Part shown: piece after piece, positions 36,006 through 48,545 of the stretch
Numbering within the stretch: position 1 is the first letter of the stretch
Layout of the letters: every line of letters begins with the position of its first letter
Assembly (NCBI GenBank): GCA_036244855.1
Contig: BQKZ01000421.1
Coordinates: forward strand, 1-64,000
Length of the DNA stretch: 64,000 bases
Reading direction: 5' to 3'
DNA from: Temnopleurus reevesii
Lineage: Eukaryota > Echinodermata > Echinoidea > Temnopleuroida > Temnopleuridae
The notes under the pieces: generated by a model
What the model saw: only the letters and a program-made list of their open reading frames with translations
What the model was told of the DNA's origin: nothing
Databases searched by the model: none
Program-made: the position numbers and the translations under genes

Positions 36006-39000
36006 CCCCAGGTACGCATGCCAGCTGCAGGGCAAATAATCTAATAGAATCCAACCAAATTGACCGAGGCAATTGTATTATTTGTCAACACTTGTTTAGA
36101 CTATCTTCTTGCATGCTCGTCAGCCAGAGAACAGTAGACTCCTTGTGCATGATGCGCTCAAAGCCATTCCCGCACGCACCCAGGTTCACTTACCCCAGCC
36201 CGTAATGGAAGAATTTATTCAAAATTTGTAAACATAGATGCCGGTGCACTGCACTCTATATTTCGGTGAAATCAAGGGGAATATCTTGACCTTTTTTTCG
36301 ACTCAATACAGCGTAATCAACTATTGAGTCTTCTCCAGGTCTGCCTGATGCTTTCATATCGCATCCAGACTTGAGGAGGAAATATAATCCAGAAAAGAAA
36401 GAAAATGCGATTAAAGAAGACTGAAGAAAGTGCAGGCGCACTGCGCTCTTAAAGGTAGATTACTTTGCTCTGTTTTGTTCATTAGGGGCTTGGGCTTTTG
36501 TTAATTGTTGTCGTTGGTTTTGCCATCATGAAGTCTTTGGGTTTGGATCTAACCAGGAGGAATGCATCCTGGATGAATTCATCAAAGACGACCAAGGTTA
36601 TCTTTTCTTTCATCGCAGGAAATCATAATCCAACTTCATGTGCGAATCAAAAGGGATTCAATAGACTGACGTTCGAATGAGACTTGGCCTGATTTTTCAA
36701 AATTGGCCGTAACTGAGCAATAAGCAAGACCCTGATTTTATTTCAGGTCAAATTGCTTTTTAACCTTGTTTAAATGATATAAGGTTTTTTATTTATAATT
36801 TTCTTCAAAAGTTGTATCCAACAAAACCAAAATATCTTGCTTGAAAAATTCAATGATACAGCCTTAATATTAGCATTTAAATTTAATTTAATTGGCAACA
36901 TACGATTAATATTCAACAAACGTTGAAGCTCTGTCAACGCAGTAGAGCTAAAATCATCGCATGTGTCACTGCTGGGATCTGGCCAGTTTTGATAAATCTT
37001 GTCAAACATAAAGCGAGGATAATGCATGTCAAATGTTTTAAATGGAACTGTTGATTTTAACACTTCACTTTTGAACTTTGCCTCACCTATTGAAAGCTAA
37101 CAAATGACATGCGCAGATTGGGAAAGTGTTTGACATATCGGTGCTTCAGATCTCATAAGTCTATTTGCTTGATGATTTTCATGTCACGTTTTACTTGCCA
37201 AGGGGAAACAGAGTGGATATGAAGTGGTAGCTGACAGCATGTCAACACAAGAACAGAAAGAATAAGAAAATAAAGGAAGAAATGAAAAGAAAGGAAAAAT
37301 GGAAAGAGAATATTAAATACCAAATTATCAACCAAGCATGCAGGAATTATTTGCAAAGTTATCATGAACACTATGTTATAACAAAAAAACCACCCCTTTA
37401 TTTAAAAAAGTAGAATTGTTATTATATCTTTCATTATCAGAAAATGGAAAATGAATTAAAGTAGGCCAGGATTAATTTGCTGAGTAGAATGTAACCTTGG
37501 ACTTAATGCCTCAAACAAAAAGGAATTGGTATGATAAGCCTGTATAAGATAGTGAGAGATAGCGTGAGAATCTGTCATATGGATGTCGCTTTCGCTAGCA
37601 AGTTCGGTGCACAGAGATACAAGATGAACAGTGACGAATGCTTTATCCCTTTACTTATTTTACATGTATCATGGGAAACATAAAACATGGTTGAATCCAA
37701 CAAATAAAAAAAATGAATGGGAGATGTATCGATACACTTTTATCTTCGTGCAATTATAGGATTAAATAACAATTGCACAGCGGATGAAGTATTGTGGTGA
37801 TTAAAATGCATGTAAGCTAAATAAATAGCATTTAATCCATGTCATATATATACAAAAGAAATAAGGGATCAGTATGCGGTTGGTCTATATAAAATGCTTG
37901 TAACAGTCATAAAATTGCAATTATCTATTCCTGTAAAGATCAAACAAGGAGGAGTTTCTGCATGTAATTAGTATAAATTTTCATTCACATAAGAATAAAT
38001 CCTCTTATGAGCATTATTAACCCTCCAAAGTAATGTTCCCAGGAGAAATACACCAGGAATAAAACTCCTATTGTCAAGCAACATGAATTCATCCACATAA
38101 AGGATACCCTAGTAGTTTAGCTTTAGGATAATGTGGAATCCCTCCTGACGTCTGATGTTGATGTGCTGAAGCTGATAGTGCAATGACACGCTAGTACCCT
38201 CAAAAACAGAATGAGGAAGAAAGATAGTCAATACACAACAAACACATAAGACACATCTACACACGTGCATCTCTACCCATTTACCCCTGTAATTTGCAGC
38301 AGCATTAATTTCTTGACGAGTTGATGCGGGATTAAGTGGCCTATTTAGGGATCGCCACTCTCCCAATTTACGAGCCTCTATCCCCGGACCCTGGTGGATG
38401 CATTGCACGGAATGGGGGAGATCCAGGAAAGGGTTCTTATTGGACAAGCAAATCAAATTTGTTTGGATGGGGAAAACAGTTGTGGAAAACTTCTTCTTGT
38501 ATTCTATTTTTCTCCAAGAGCAAGAAAGAGAGGGATGGGGCCTCTTCCTTGAAGAAACCTGTTTGGAACAGAACTCACTTTCATCAAGCATTAATTTTGT
38601 TCTCTGTCATGAAGATCCACCAAAGTTCACGTCTTTAAAAAGTGCTCCAGCTATTCATCAAAAACATAAAATCAACCCATTTCCTTCAGTAAGAGGGTGA
38701 ACACTGTACAAAGCCTATAAAGATCCCATATTTTAGTACACAATGGGTTAAAATGCATTGTTCCATATAATGAAGATGAAACAAAGGCAACCTTGATGAA
38801 TTAATCATCAGCGATGCATGAAGGTTTGCTGGAAATCTACACTCTAGATGGGTTTTTAAGTAGGTGCTGAACCATTGCAGGTCTCACCCACACCCTATAG
38901 GGACACCACAGTATGCATGAATGTCTGGTATATATGTAGCCTTCTCCCCTCCCCCTTTCCAATAAAAATTGTGATGACAGCTTTAAATGGGAAAAATGTG

Positions 39001-40797
39001 AATGAATGGAAATCCAAACTATGATATTACAATAAAAGTACAAAGGGGTGAAAGTAGATGAACTCAGCTGTCAAACGCCCAGTCCATCCTAATTATATCT
39101 AGGACTACCCATACTTTCTACACCATATCTAAATTACCATAATGTATGCATCATTAAGTATTAACAATTAAGCCAATATCCACTCAATTTTTCAATGAAA
39201 AATGTAAAAAAATATTTAAACCACTCGCTGACTAATTTCCTATTTCCAAAAAAAGGCTAGTGATTTTCTAATTTTTTCAATCATATATAATCGCTAATTT
39301 TCAAATGGAATTTTCCCTGAATATGGTATTTTGTTTTCTACATTCTAATAAGATTTTTCACATAAACATCGATATAGCAAAATCATATTAGTCGAACAAA
39401 TGACTTTATACGAACATTGCCAAATTCATTTCCTTTTTTTCCTTCTCATATTTAAAGTGAAATGAAATCTTTACTTTATTTTCCAATCTCCAAATTAAAA
39501 CAATTTGCTAAAGTTACTCATGCTTCCTGTCATATATCTCTGTCGAATTATCCCAAACCAATCAACCCTTTCACAGTTCACCAACCCTCTCACTCAAACC
39601 CCCTCCCCTAATTAGAAATGATAGCTATGGATACACCATGGCCATTACAGGCCCCCACGTCCAAATCTACTTTTGATGGTCTTCTTTTTTTCCTGGTATA
39701 TATTGATAAAACGCAAGCCAGGCACGCACCCAGCAAAAAGTGCATTCACCGTAGGTATATACACGAGGGTTATATGGCAGTCCATCCGCATGCATTGTTC
39801 CATGTCGGAGAGGGGAACTAAAGACATGGGCCGGCATGGTGAAATGGAGGGATGGATGGGAATAGTAGCATTGCTACAGATTAAAAAATATGACTCATAA
39901 TCGACTCCAGGTCCACATCAAAGCAAATAAAACACTTGCAACAAAATTCCTCTTTTTGATCAAGTCCTGCCTAGCCAATAATGGATCAATCGGAAAATGT
40001 TACAATCCATAATGAATTGGTGAGAGATCTATTATTCATGGAGCATTACCATCCCAAAAGAAAATTGCTTTCTGGCTGCTCTATCCCTTAAATCAGAAAG
40101 ATTGCTTTTATAATCAGCTGAAAATATCCAATCATATATTCCTCATGGCAAGAAAAACTACCAAACAATGCAAGGAATATTTCTGGGATGATTCATACAG
40201 AGACAGAAGTGTGATCTTGAACTTCATTGAGAAAAATTGATGCCATTAGCATTTATGGCAAAAGTACACATCTATTTTTCAGGATGAGACAAATACATGA
40301 AAGAAAACAAAACGATTTAAGAAATGTGACTAAAATGAAGAACCAATCAATAGAATCACTGGTTCAAAGCACCAACTTTAGTGACATCCTAAAAAGAATA
40401 TTAGTACAGCTTTATTTTTTATTAAGGGGAACCTCTATCTGAACAAATTTAAAATAAATCAAATGAAGTGGAATTTTTATATGTGAGTAAAAAGGGAAAA
40501 AAAAGGTAAGTGGTGCATTTTGCACAAGTAGCAAATAGCGAGTGATATGAAAATCTATAATGCAAAACAAAGAAAATATCATCCTCAACACAGTCTGGAA
40601 ACAAAACATTACTAAGAAATTAAAACGGATGATGTAACATGAGAACATACGTCATGAGATGTTTTATGCGGATGAGCAGATAAAGACAAAAATAAACTTC
40701 ATGGAAATCGATCGCATGACGAAAGATTTAGTGATCCAACATGACGCCTTTTTTCTGGACATGCGAAATGGCCAAACAAGGCCAGTATTGATCGAGA

Positions 40798-40863
40798 CAC
40801 GTGATTGGCAGAATGAGTGACGGCTAATTAACACACCATGCTAATTGATCGTATGATGAGTCA
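40798..40863. promoter_or_regulatory. Candidate enhancer: E-box, CCAAT-type, two GCTAATTRA and an AP-1 site within 66 bp
   Basis: Within 66 bp lie CACGTG (40798-40803), ATTGG (from 40804), GCTAATTAA (near 40823), GCTAATTGA (near 40840) and TGAGTCA (40857-40863). The two homeodomain-like sites are 17 bp apart, about 1.6 helix turns. Motif density is the only evidence; conservation or chromatin data are lacking. Confidence 0.3.
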
Positions 40864-40971
40864 TACACTAAGAAGAAGTCAGAGAAAACACATTCATGAT
40901 AGATATGATCATACCAGACTTTCACATGATCTAAAACACAGCACATGTGATCTCTTAATTATGCTTCCAGT

Positions 40972-41050
40972 TTAACCCTTTGGATACAGGAATTGAATGA
41001 TCTCTGAAAATATTCTAGGAGAGCCCAAAATTCAGGAGTCAATGGGTTGA
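40972..41050. mobile_element. Possible very short TTAA-flanked inverted-repeat element
   Basis: The left end is TTAA|CCCTTTGGATACAGGAATT. The right end in reverse complement is TTCAACCCATTGACTCCTGA, so the right flank is a degenerate TTGA rather than TTAA. The inverted similarity is imperfect over about 20 bp and the whole is 71 bp. Could be a decayed piggyBac-type MITE or chance. Confidence 0.25.
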
Positions 41051-43260
41051 ATCGGGGATAAACATTAGCGAGTATTAATATAACAAAGGTGCCAAATTCA
41101 GAATGCAGAACAACAATTTGGCTAACATCTCTACATAGGAATCTTGCAAAGAATGTGACTGAGAGTTCTGCACGGAGCCTGGGGGCAAGAGGTCTTCGAC
41201 CCAATCTTACTGTTTGACTGCCTGAATGGATGCTTCTGCAACTAAAAAAAGATGCGTCATATAGAAATCAGTCTTTACTGACAATTTTATTGCAATGTGG
41301 CTCCACAGGCTGGACAAGAGACATCAAACCAACATAGCAACAACGTCCTTCTCAAAAGCAGATGTTCTGCTTCCTATCACGTCACTGACTGTCTTCAGCC
41401 CAATGTGAGATGTAAAACTTATCCGACAAATGTCTTTGGACACTCCTTTAGATGAGGATGGAGGGGGGCAAATGCACATTTTCTCTGACTGATACAGGGA
41501 CTGGGGGAAGTAGAAAGATGAAAGGGAAGGTGATTTTGATGGCCATTGTAGTTTTTGGCTTCTTGCCACCTTTGTGCCACACTCATTCTGAAAACAAATC
41601 CCAATATTTTCTCAACATAATTATGAATGATGCGCAAAGACGGCTGCATGTATTAATGATGAACAGGCCGACAACGGAAAGAAAAATAAACAAAAATTGA
41701 AATTAAACTTGTCCATTGACTAATGAACTGACTCCGTGACCATGAAACAGAAGAGGGCAATTAACGAGAACAAAGGGGCCAATCATCCACCCATGATTGT
41801 TCTAATCAATCAGGTGTTGCTGTCGCCATCTATTACTCCATGTACAGACATCAAAACACACGCATCACAGTGGCAAACGAGGGCGGTATCACTTGACAGG
41901 GTCCACGCATGGATTATAGTGATGCGTAATATTGCCTCATTAGCACTTCTTTGTAAGTATAAAAAGTCAGATAGTTATGATCAATGCCCCAAGGTCCAAA
42001 TCTGGTTTCGGTTTACTCATATAAACTATTGCCTGCTGTGTGGTGACGTGGACAAAAAAAAGAGTGCTAAAAATTGAGAACAACGCTAATAAGACTGACA
42101 TATCAAATATAAATTACAATTTTTTTGCTCGACATCACATTCAGCCATATAAATACAATCCAACAGAATGAGAAACCTAGATGCATTTCTCAATCCAAGC
42201 AAAAAAAAATATTAACATCAAATGCCCATATTCCTATTTAATGTCCCCAAATATGAAACCTCCATTTCCTTTGGCACCTCAGAAAGAATATTGTACACAA
42301 GTCAAGTTATAATTGCTAAAAGAGAAAAATGTTTTCCAAGGAATAAGTAGAAATGACAGAAGACAAATGAATGACCTATTGCTAATGGGCAAAAGAATAA
42401 AATCCTTTCAGAGCTCACATATGCCCCAAATCCCTATAAGGTATCATATTTGCTTGATTGATTTCACAGACAATGGACAGAAGAGACGATGGAACCGGAA
42501 GAAAGTGCTGTATATAGATAATTAGGGTGTTAATGAATTAGGCCTTGGTATGCTTTTGAAGTGATGATATTAGCATAAGACTATGTATACTCTTCATACG
42601 GTAAGCTTTTAGGCAGGGAGATGGTGCGATGCTGCATAATTGTAGAAGGTGTCATTAAGAACTGTGAAAAATGAACCATCTGGCATGTGAGATCTATTTG
42701 CCTACAATTATCTCTAAAGCAATGAGGTTACAGCTCTTTCTCACTTATCCTCTCTATTCCTATTATCTACTTTTACACCTTGTGATAACAAACAATTTTT
42801 TTGCCTCGAAATGCTTCAGATCAAGGCCAATCCCTAAAATACAATTTCCAATTGTAAGTTCTCTTTTACATCTGGTGAAGATATGAACTCACTACACTAT
42901 ATTCTTAATTCCCCTTTAAACAAGGTAATACTAAGAAAATCATCAATATTTGTCATTTTGCACAAATATTCATGCGTGATCAATGAGCAAGTTAATAAGT
43001 ACCTTTTCTAACGAAAGAAATATATGTACAAAGAGCGCAAAATTACAATAAATAAGAGGCTACAAATTTAAGATCTAATTCTTACACATTTATCTCAATA
43101 CCAAACACATAAAATCGTTTACCTAAATATCCGATTAAAAATTCATTGGAGCAGTTTGCTGTTGCAGTCAAAATATAAGGATTTACTTATGGCTGGAAAA
43201 ATAAGAGCCTACCAGTTTGGGTTCAAAATAATGTCACGAAGCTGGTGATGGCTGAGAGCA

Positions 43261-43360
43261 TCAAGCATTTCTCCATCTCTCCCCTCTCTCTCTCTCTCTC
43301 TCTCTCCTTTTCTCTCTTCTTCTCTCTCTCTTTCTCTCCCCCTTCCCCTTCCCTTTCAAG
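43261..43360. repeat. (CT)n microsatellite within a polypyrimidine tract
   Basis: Includes an uninterrupted (CT) run of about 24 bases from about 43283, then further CT/TTC tracts and CCCCCTTCCCCTTCCC. Nearly pure pyrimidine for about 90 bases, a sequence type known to form triplex (H-DNA) structures under supercoiling. Confidence 0.9.
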
Positions 43361-45149
43361 ATGCTAGAGGGACACGATAATTGGAGGAACACAGACGGAC
43401 ATTCGGTGGCCCGAGGATGCAGTTGCTATGGTGAGCATCATCGCTAAACAGGTGGATGCATTAGGAGCGGCATGACTGTTGACATTGGTCATAAGAATGG
43501 TAGTGGAGGAAGAAAATGATGGGAATAGGGCATCCATGGAGAAGAAACGGATCTTATTCTCGTTCTTTCCCTCCTTCTCTCATTTTAACTCTCCTGTAAT
43601 AGTCTGTACACATCACGCTAAATGTCTCCCTGCATCACACCATTCTCTGTCTGTTTAGTATGTGCACCTATTTGAATTAGAGGATACCTCAAGAATTTTA
43701 GAGGTGAAATAAAGACTATAATTTTATTGTTTATACTCAATTCACTAATTGCTCTATAGAATTACTACTAGTAGTAAATAAAAATTTACTTCAGTCTTCA
43801 AATACCCAATTCCCATAGCATTGAAAAGCAACCCTCCAAGTTTCATTTAAACACAGTCATTGACTTGATGATAAATTGAAGTGCATATAAAAGGAAGAAA
43901 AAAAACACATAGATGACTTTAACCGATTATTCTTTCCATATTCTGAATATTCCTCTCCATAAATGTAAAGCAGGTGCCTTAAATCTTGGTGCTACTGCTT
44001 CATCAACTCCATTTCATGCCTCTGAATATGCTGGAATATTGAATTAGGAGTAATTACAAGCCACGAGCTGAAACAAAACAAAATGAGAATAGGCAATAAG
44101 TTCATAAGGCAATCAATCTCCAACGCGGTATAATGGAAGCAGACCGACTCTGATCTGGGTTACGCTACCACCATGTACGTGTAGTAGTCACATCATTAGC
44201 ATACCAGTGACCAAAGTAGAAAAATTCCATATATAATTGGAAACCAGTCATGCCGCCGTAAATACTACCGACCATATGAACTAAATTAAGCAGACTGCAC
44301 GTGACAATTCATTTAAATCTCAATTAAACTATGAGTTAACCCTGTTATAATCAGCTGACAGAAGAGTATAATTTCAAATCACTTCAAAATAATCTTGCAA
44401 TATGATAAAATTTAAATAAAGAGGAAAGAAATCTGGATGCTGACTTTCACATTACAATGTCTAAACATAGTTCATAAAATAAAATCCACAAATTTTTGTA
44501 AGTAATTTTGCAAAACATAATATTCATCACCAACATTTCCGCCAACAATTTTAGAGTATATGAAAGATGAAAATATGCAACATAAATGCTGTATAAACAA
44601 AAATATCTGTACATGCAAAAGGCCTGAATAAAAAAAAACCTGAGCAAGAATAGACGAAAATAAATTGATGAGGCTATCACATATCAGAGTGTTAACAAGT
44701 GGGTTGAAATGGAGATGACTTTAAGATGCAGATTCTAGCCCCTCATAATCCTAGTTTGGGATAATACCATTTTTCCTTCATAACCGCAGGCAAATTAGTG
44801 AAACAAAAGTCGAACAGTCATCTTCCGTTATAAGAATGAATGCAAATCAACATAATCTGGGGATATTTTGTAACCATTTAGTGTACGAGCTTCCGCATGC
44901 TATATTACTAAAGGCTATTAACCGGTAGATACGGGTTATGAGAGGAGCGGTGTTCTGATGGCTGGTATTATTACATCTATGCAAATTTGATGGAACCATC
45001 ATTCATGCTACAAATTGGATTACATCAGGTCATTGTAGGGTCAGAAGATTAATATTATTCTCTGTAAATCCCAATGGGTATTACCTCTACTAAGGTAACT
45101 GTACCTGTACATCCTATCAACTTTAAATTTGTGTAAATTACTCGCTACA

Positions 45150-45232
45150 GGCCCGTGCTCTTATGCATAAATGAGAGCTCCTTATAAAGCGGACATCAAT
45201 TCATTACTCGAGATCTCCTACAAGCACGGGCC
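45150..45232. repeat. Inverted repeat GGCCCGTGCT bracketing 63 bp
   Basis: GGCCCGTGCT at 45150-45159 and its exact reverse complement AGCACGGGCC at 45223-45232. Between them is the palindrome TTATGCATAA (45161-45170). The GC-rich arms stand out from AT-rich surroundings. Could be the termini of a tiny MITE or chance. Confidence 0.45.
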
Positions 45233-48200
45233 CGACTATGAATTTATGACCTGATAACGTTTGCTATCTTCTACATTGCAAACCGCTATCAAATTATTTA
45301 TTCGTAGGTGACAAACACATCGTTCGTGCAACCTAAAGAAGCGATGGAAAATGTGAATGATGGATTCAAACTGGAGATTTAGATCAATAGTGTAGTGTGA
45401 AAGTGTTCCCAGGCGGAAACTCCCAGAGAGGGAGATAAACCTGTGGAAGGCATGGAAACTGTCTTGTGGGAATACAATCTTATCACTCATTCTAATTTCG
45501 ATATCGCTTACAATGGTAGAATGACGTTCACAAGATGAAGTTAGAATAAAAATGGGTAGAGTCAAGATGATTGAAGACATGTAGGAAACTATAATGCATG
45601 TAAATAGCTCAAGCCCTAAACTTGTTATTAAGGGTTTAAATGATTGGATTATTCACTATTATTGCACATATATCACAGATCATATTATATGGAGAGGATA
45701 TCTTGTAGATAAAGCACTTCCAGTAAAAGTGTGGCACAACATTCTATTTGATACTTGTAAGGTATTTACTTGATGTGCTCTTTCACACAATAACATTTTT
45801 AAAATTTGCATAATTTCCTTGAAATTTACAGTATGACTAAGGCACTAAGGCGTATTGGCTCCAAACATGCAAATTGTCAAAATGTTCTCTCCATATTGCA
45901 TTCAAAGACGCTGATTTTGTGCATCACCTCTCATCATCAGAAGTGCTCCTAGCATGTGCCTATTGTGGTTATGTGCTTGAAAAACTAGTATGCATGCATC
46001 AATATGAAGATATAGGTAGAATGATCTCGTCTGACCCCATCCCTAGTTGAAATGGGGCTAAAAGGATCCCGCGGGACAGTAAGGAATGAACCGCACCAAT
46101 GATCAGAGCGTTACTTATCCACCGATTTCAGAAGCCAGGTGCTGGCTTCGGAAGGGCCAGGTGATTGGTCGCTAGGCATGATTAGTGCTGAGGGCATTCA
46201 ATTGTTTCTCTTTACATCTCAACTTAGTCATCACGTATGACCGTATATGTATTCCGGTCAATATAAATATTCAGGTCGCCGACACATTTTCTCATGGTTT
46301 GAATTGTTCTAGAACTTAAATGCGACTGATGTCACTATTCTAATCCATTATCCCCACCCCGATACAAGCACTCCCTTTTACTTTGGGTTCATTTTCCACT
46401 TTGTTTCCTCCGAACATGAGCAATGGCTTGGTCATGGAGAGACATTAAGTTTATTGATCTGAAGGTAGAAATTTGATACAGTAAACCATATAAATCTCCC
46501 TTTTGCGAGGGACTTTCGGGTCTTAGAGGAGTGCAGTGCAAGCAGTCTACTCACCAGCACATGCATACGAGACCTAGTTCATCAAATGAACTTCAAGTCT
46601 TCGACTGCCATGGCCAGTTGAGATTCTTTGGCTTCACAGAACCGCTCTTTACAGAACTGGCTCACAAAATATTGAACTGACTCCATTTCGTAGCAAACTG
46701 AAACCTTTTCTTCGAGTCACCTTGGTAAATATGTTCAGAGATACGAGAAACATGGGTAAATAGAAGTACATCACACTCCCTCTTTCATGCTGCGAACCAT
46801 AGGCAACTGTAACACAACCTAACAGTAGAACTCCCTCAAGTTCAATAAATAGTGCGCTACGAAAAACTGTGGGGATGAAATGAGATGATAATTGGAATAT
46901 TGGGTCTATTTATTTTTGGCCCAAGTGCTGACTTTTATTAACTTTAGTATTTACATTCGAAGGGAGATGGATGAAAAGGAAAAGAGATTGGATGAAGACA
47001 CTTGAGGAAGATACAAATCAAGTCTTTCTACTTTCCTAATATAAGCAGGGGCCTGAATTCTGATGAGGCTATAATTGGAAATGGCTGGATTTTTTTCCTG
47101 GCATTGCCCACTCTATTAACCCCGACGAGTATTGATCACGACCAAAGGGTCAGATTCCATTTCTTTCTTCCTCATTCATTCTTCATTCTTTATATGATAC
47201 CATGACACTTCAAGAAAATACGGGATAGCAATTAATTTGAATAAAGTGCATGAAATTTGTCGTTTTTTAGGACAAGGGGGATGCAATATCCTTTATATTT
47301 TATTTTTAAATTCATTTTCATCCGAGAAAAGAGAAATTGAGCATTCAAAATTAAATCATCTTGTTCAAATAAATAATGCATAGATACACTTATTCAATTA
47401 TTCCGTTGGGGTCCGAGCCAACCTTACGTCTCTGGAACTATATAAAGAAGTTATCTGAACCATTTATAAAACTCTGTTTACCGATGTGACACAGTTATAG
47501 CATACATAAATTTAGAATAGACTCTAATCTAATCCTCCTTATCAGATTATGATCAGTCATTACCACAGCCAACAAACTAGGTCAAAAATATGACAATCTT
47601 TTCTTTTGTACTAGATTTGTGCAGTAACATTGTATGAATAATCTTTTCTTCAAATATGATTTATAGCATCATAAAAATGAATTAACACTTGTATAAAATC
47701 AAATGCCTGCAGGAAAATGAAGTGAGCAAGTCCTTTTGTGGAAAAGGATGGTGATGTTTTATGTTGTTTTTCACAAAACTCTATTCAAAGTAAGTCTGCG
47801 GTCATGATTGTCTCTCATGCGTGAAACCATAGTCGGTAGCAAATGGATAGGAGAAATGGGTTAAGATTTTGTTGGTCAAATAGAGCTATTTCCTAGTACA
47901 CACAAAGAATGATTTAAAACATCCTTCCGAATGGTCCATATTTAATGTCAATTGGCCTTCTTTCAAAAATTTAAATTTGATTTCACAATTGTCAGGATGA
48001 TAATAAAACCCTTCAATTTAAAACCTCAAAACACTTTTTTCTGGGATGTTTTGTTAAGTATAAATTCAGTTAGGTGCAAAGAAAAAACATGCCTTCAGAA
48101 TAGCATTAAAATCAGAATTTAATTCAATTATAACACCACTCCATTTTTTTAGTAATTGATTTTTAGGACTATTTCTGTTCAATGAACGTCACAAATATTT

Positions 48201-48457
48201 ATTAATTCAAATAAGCAAAAATGTCAATAGACGCTAAACAGCACAATTGAGTAATTAACAAAAATAGAATTATATCCGTCCTTATTGAGAATGAAGCTTC
48301 CTCTTTCTACGCATTAATACATGAATAGAATCCTATGGGAGAAAGAGCCTCTTAACCTTGGCAATATTGACATTCTGATACTCAAACGAGATAATGAAAC
48401 TGGCAAGATCGACTACGTCTTATCATTTTCTCTTGACCTAAGTTAATCCAACAGTAT

Positions 48458-48545
48458 GAAAGAAAAAGAAAGAGAAAATGGAAGAAGTGAAATACAACGA
48501 GAAGGGAATGGAGAGAAAGAAAGAGAGGGAAAGGGAGAGAGATTT
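48458..48545. repeat. Purine-rich block
   Basis: Almost all A and G on the plus strand (AGAAAAAGAAAGAGAAAATG, GGAGAGAAAGAAAGAGAGGG). Opposite strand bias to the blocks at 24.5, 33.1, 35.7 and 43.3 kb. Confidence 0.7.

Larger units (their letters stand above)
36006..43260. other. Non-coding stretch with a candidate regulatory cluster at 40.8 kb
   Basis: No exon recognised. Two longer minus-strand frames (36770-37063, 97 codons; 38109-38591, 160 codons) have no family resemblance to anything I know. The first reads like ordinary protein in composition and might be a transposon remnant; the second looks like chance. A possible tiny TTAA-flanked element lies at 40972-41050. Confidence 0.5.

Noticed and set aside
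38109..38591. 160-codon minus-strand frame
   Set aside because: No recognisable motif, no credible splice or promoter context, and two overlapping plus-strand frames of 100 codons cover part of it; consistent with chance.
44120..44200. Possible tRNA-like stretch near GGTATAATGG
   Set aside because: No GGTTCGA-type B box at the right distance and no acceptor stem.
46125..46155. GAAGCCA-GGTGC-TGGCTTC hairpin
   Set aside because: A seven-pair stem without further context is common by chance.
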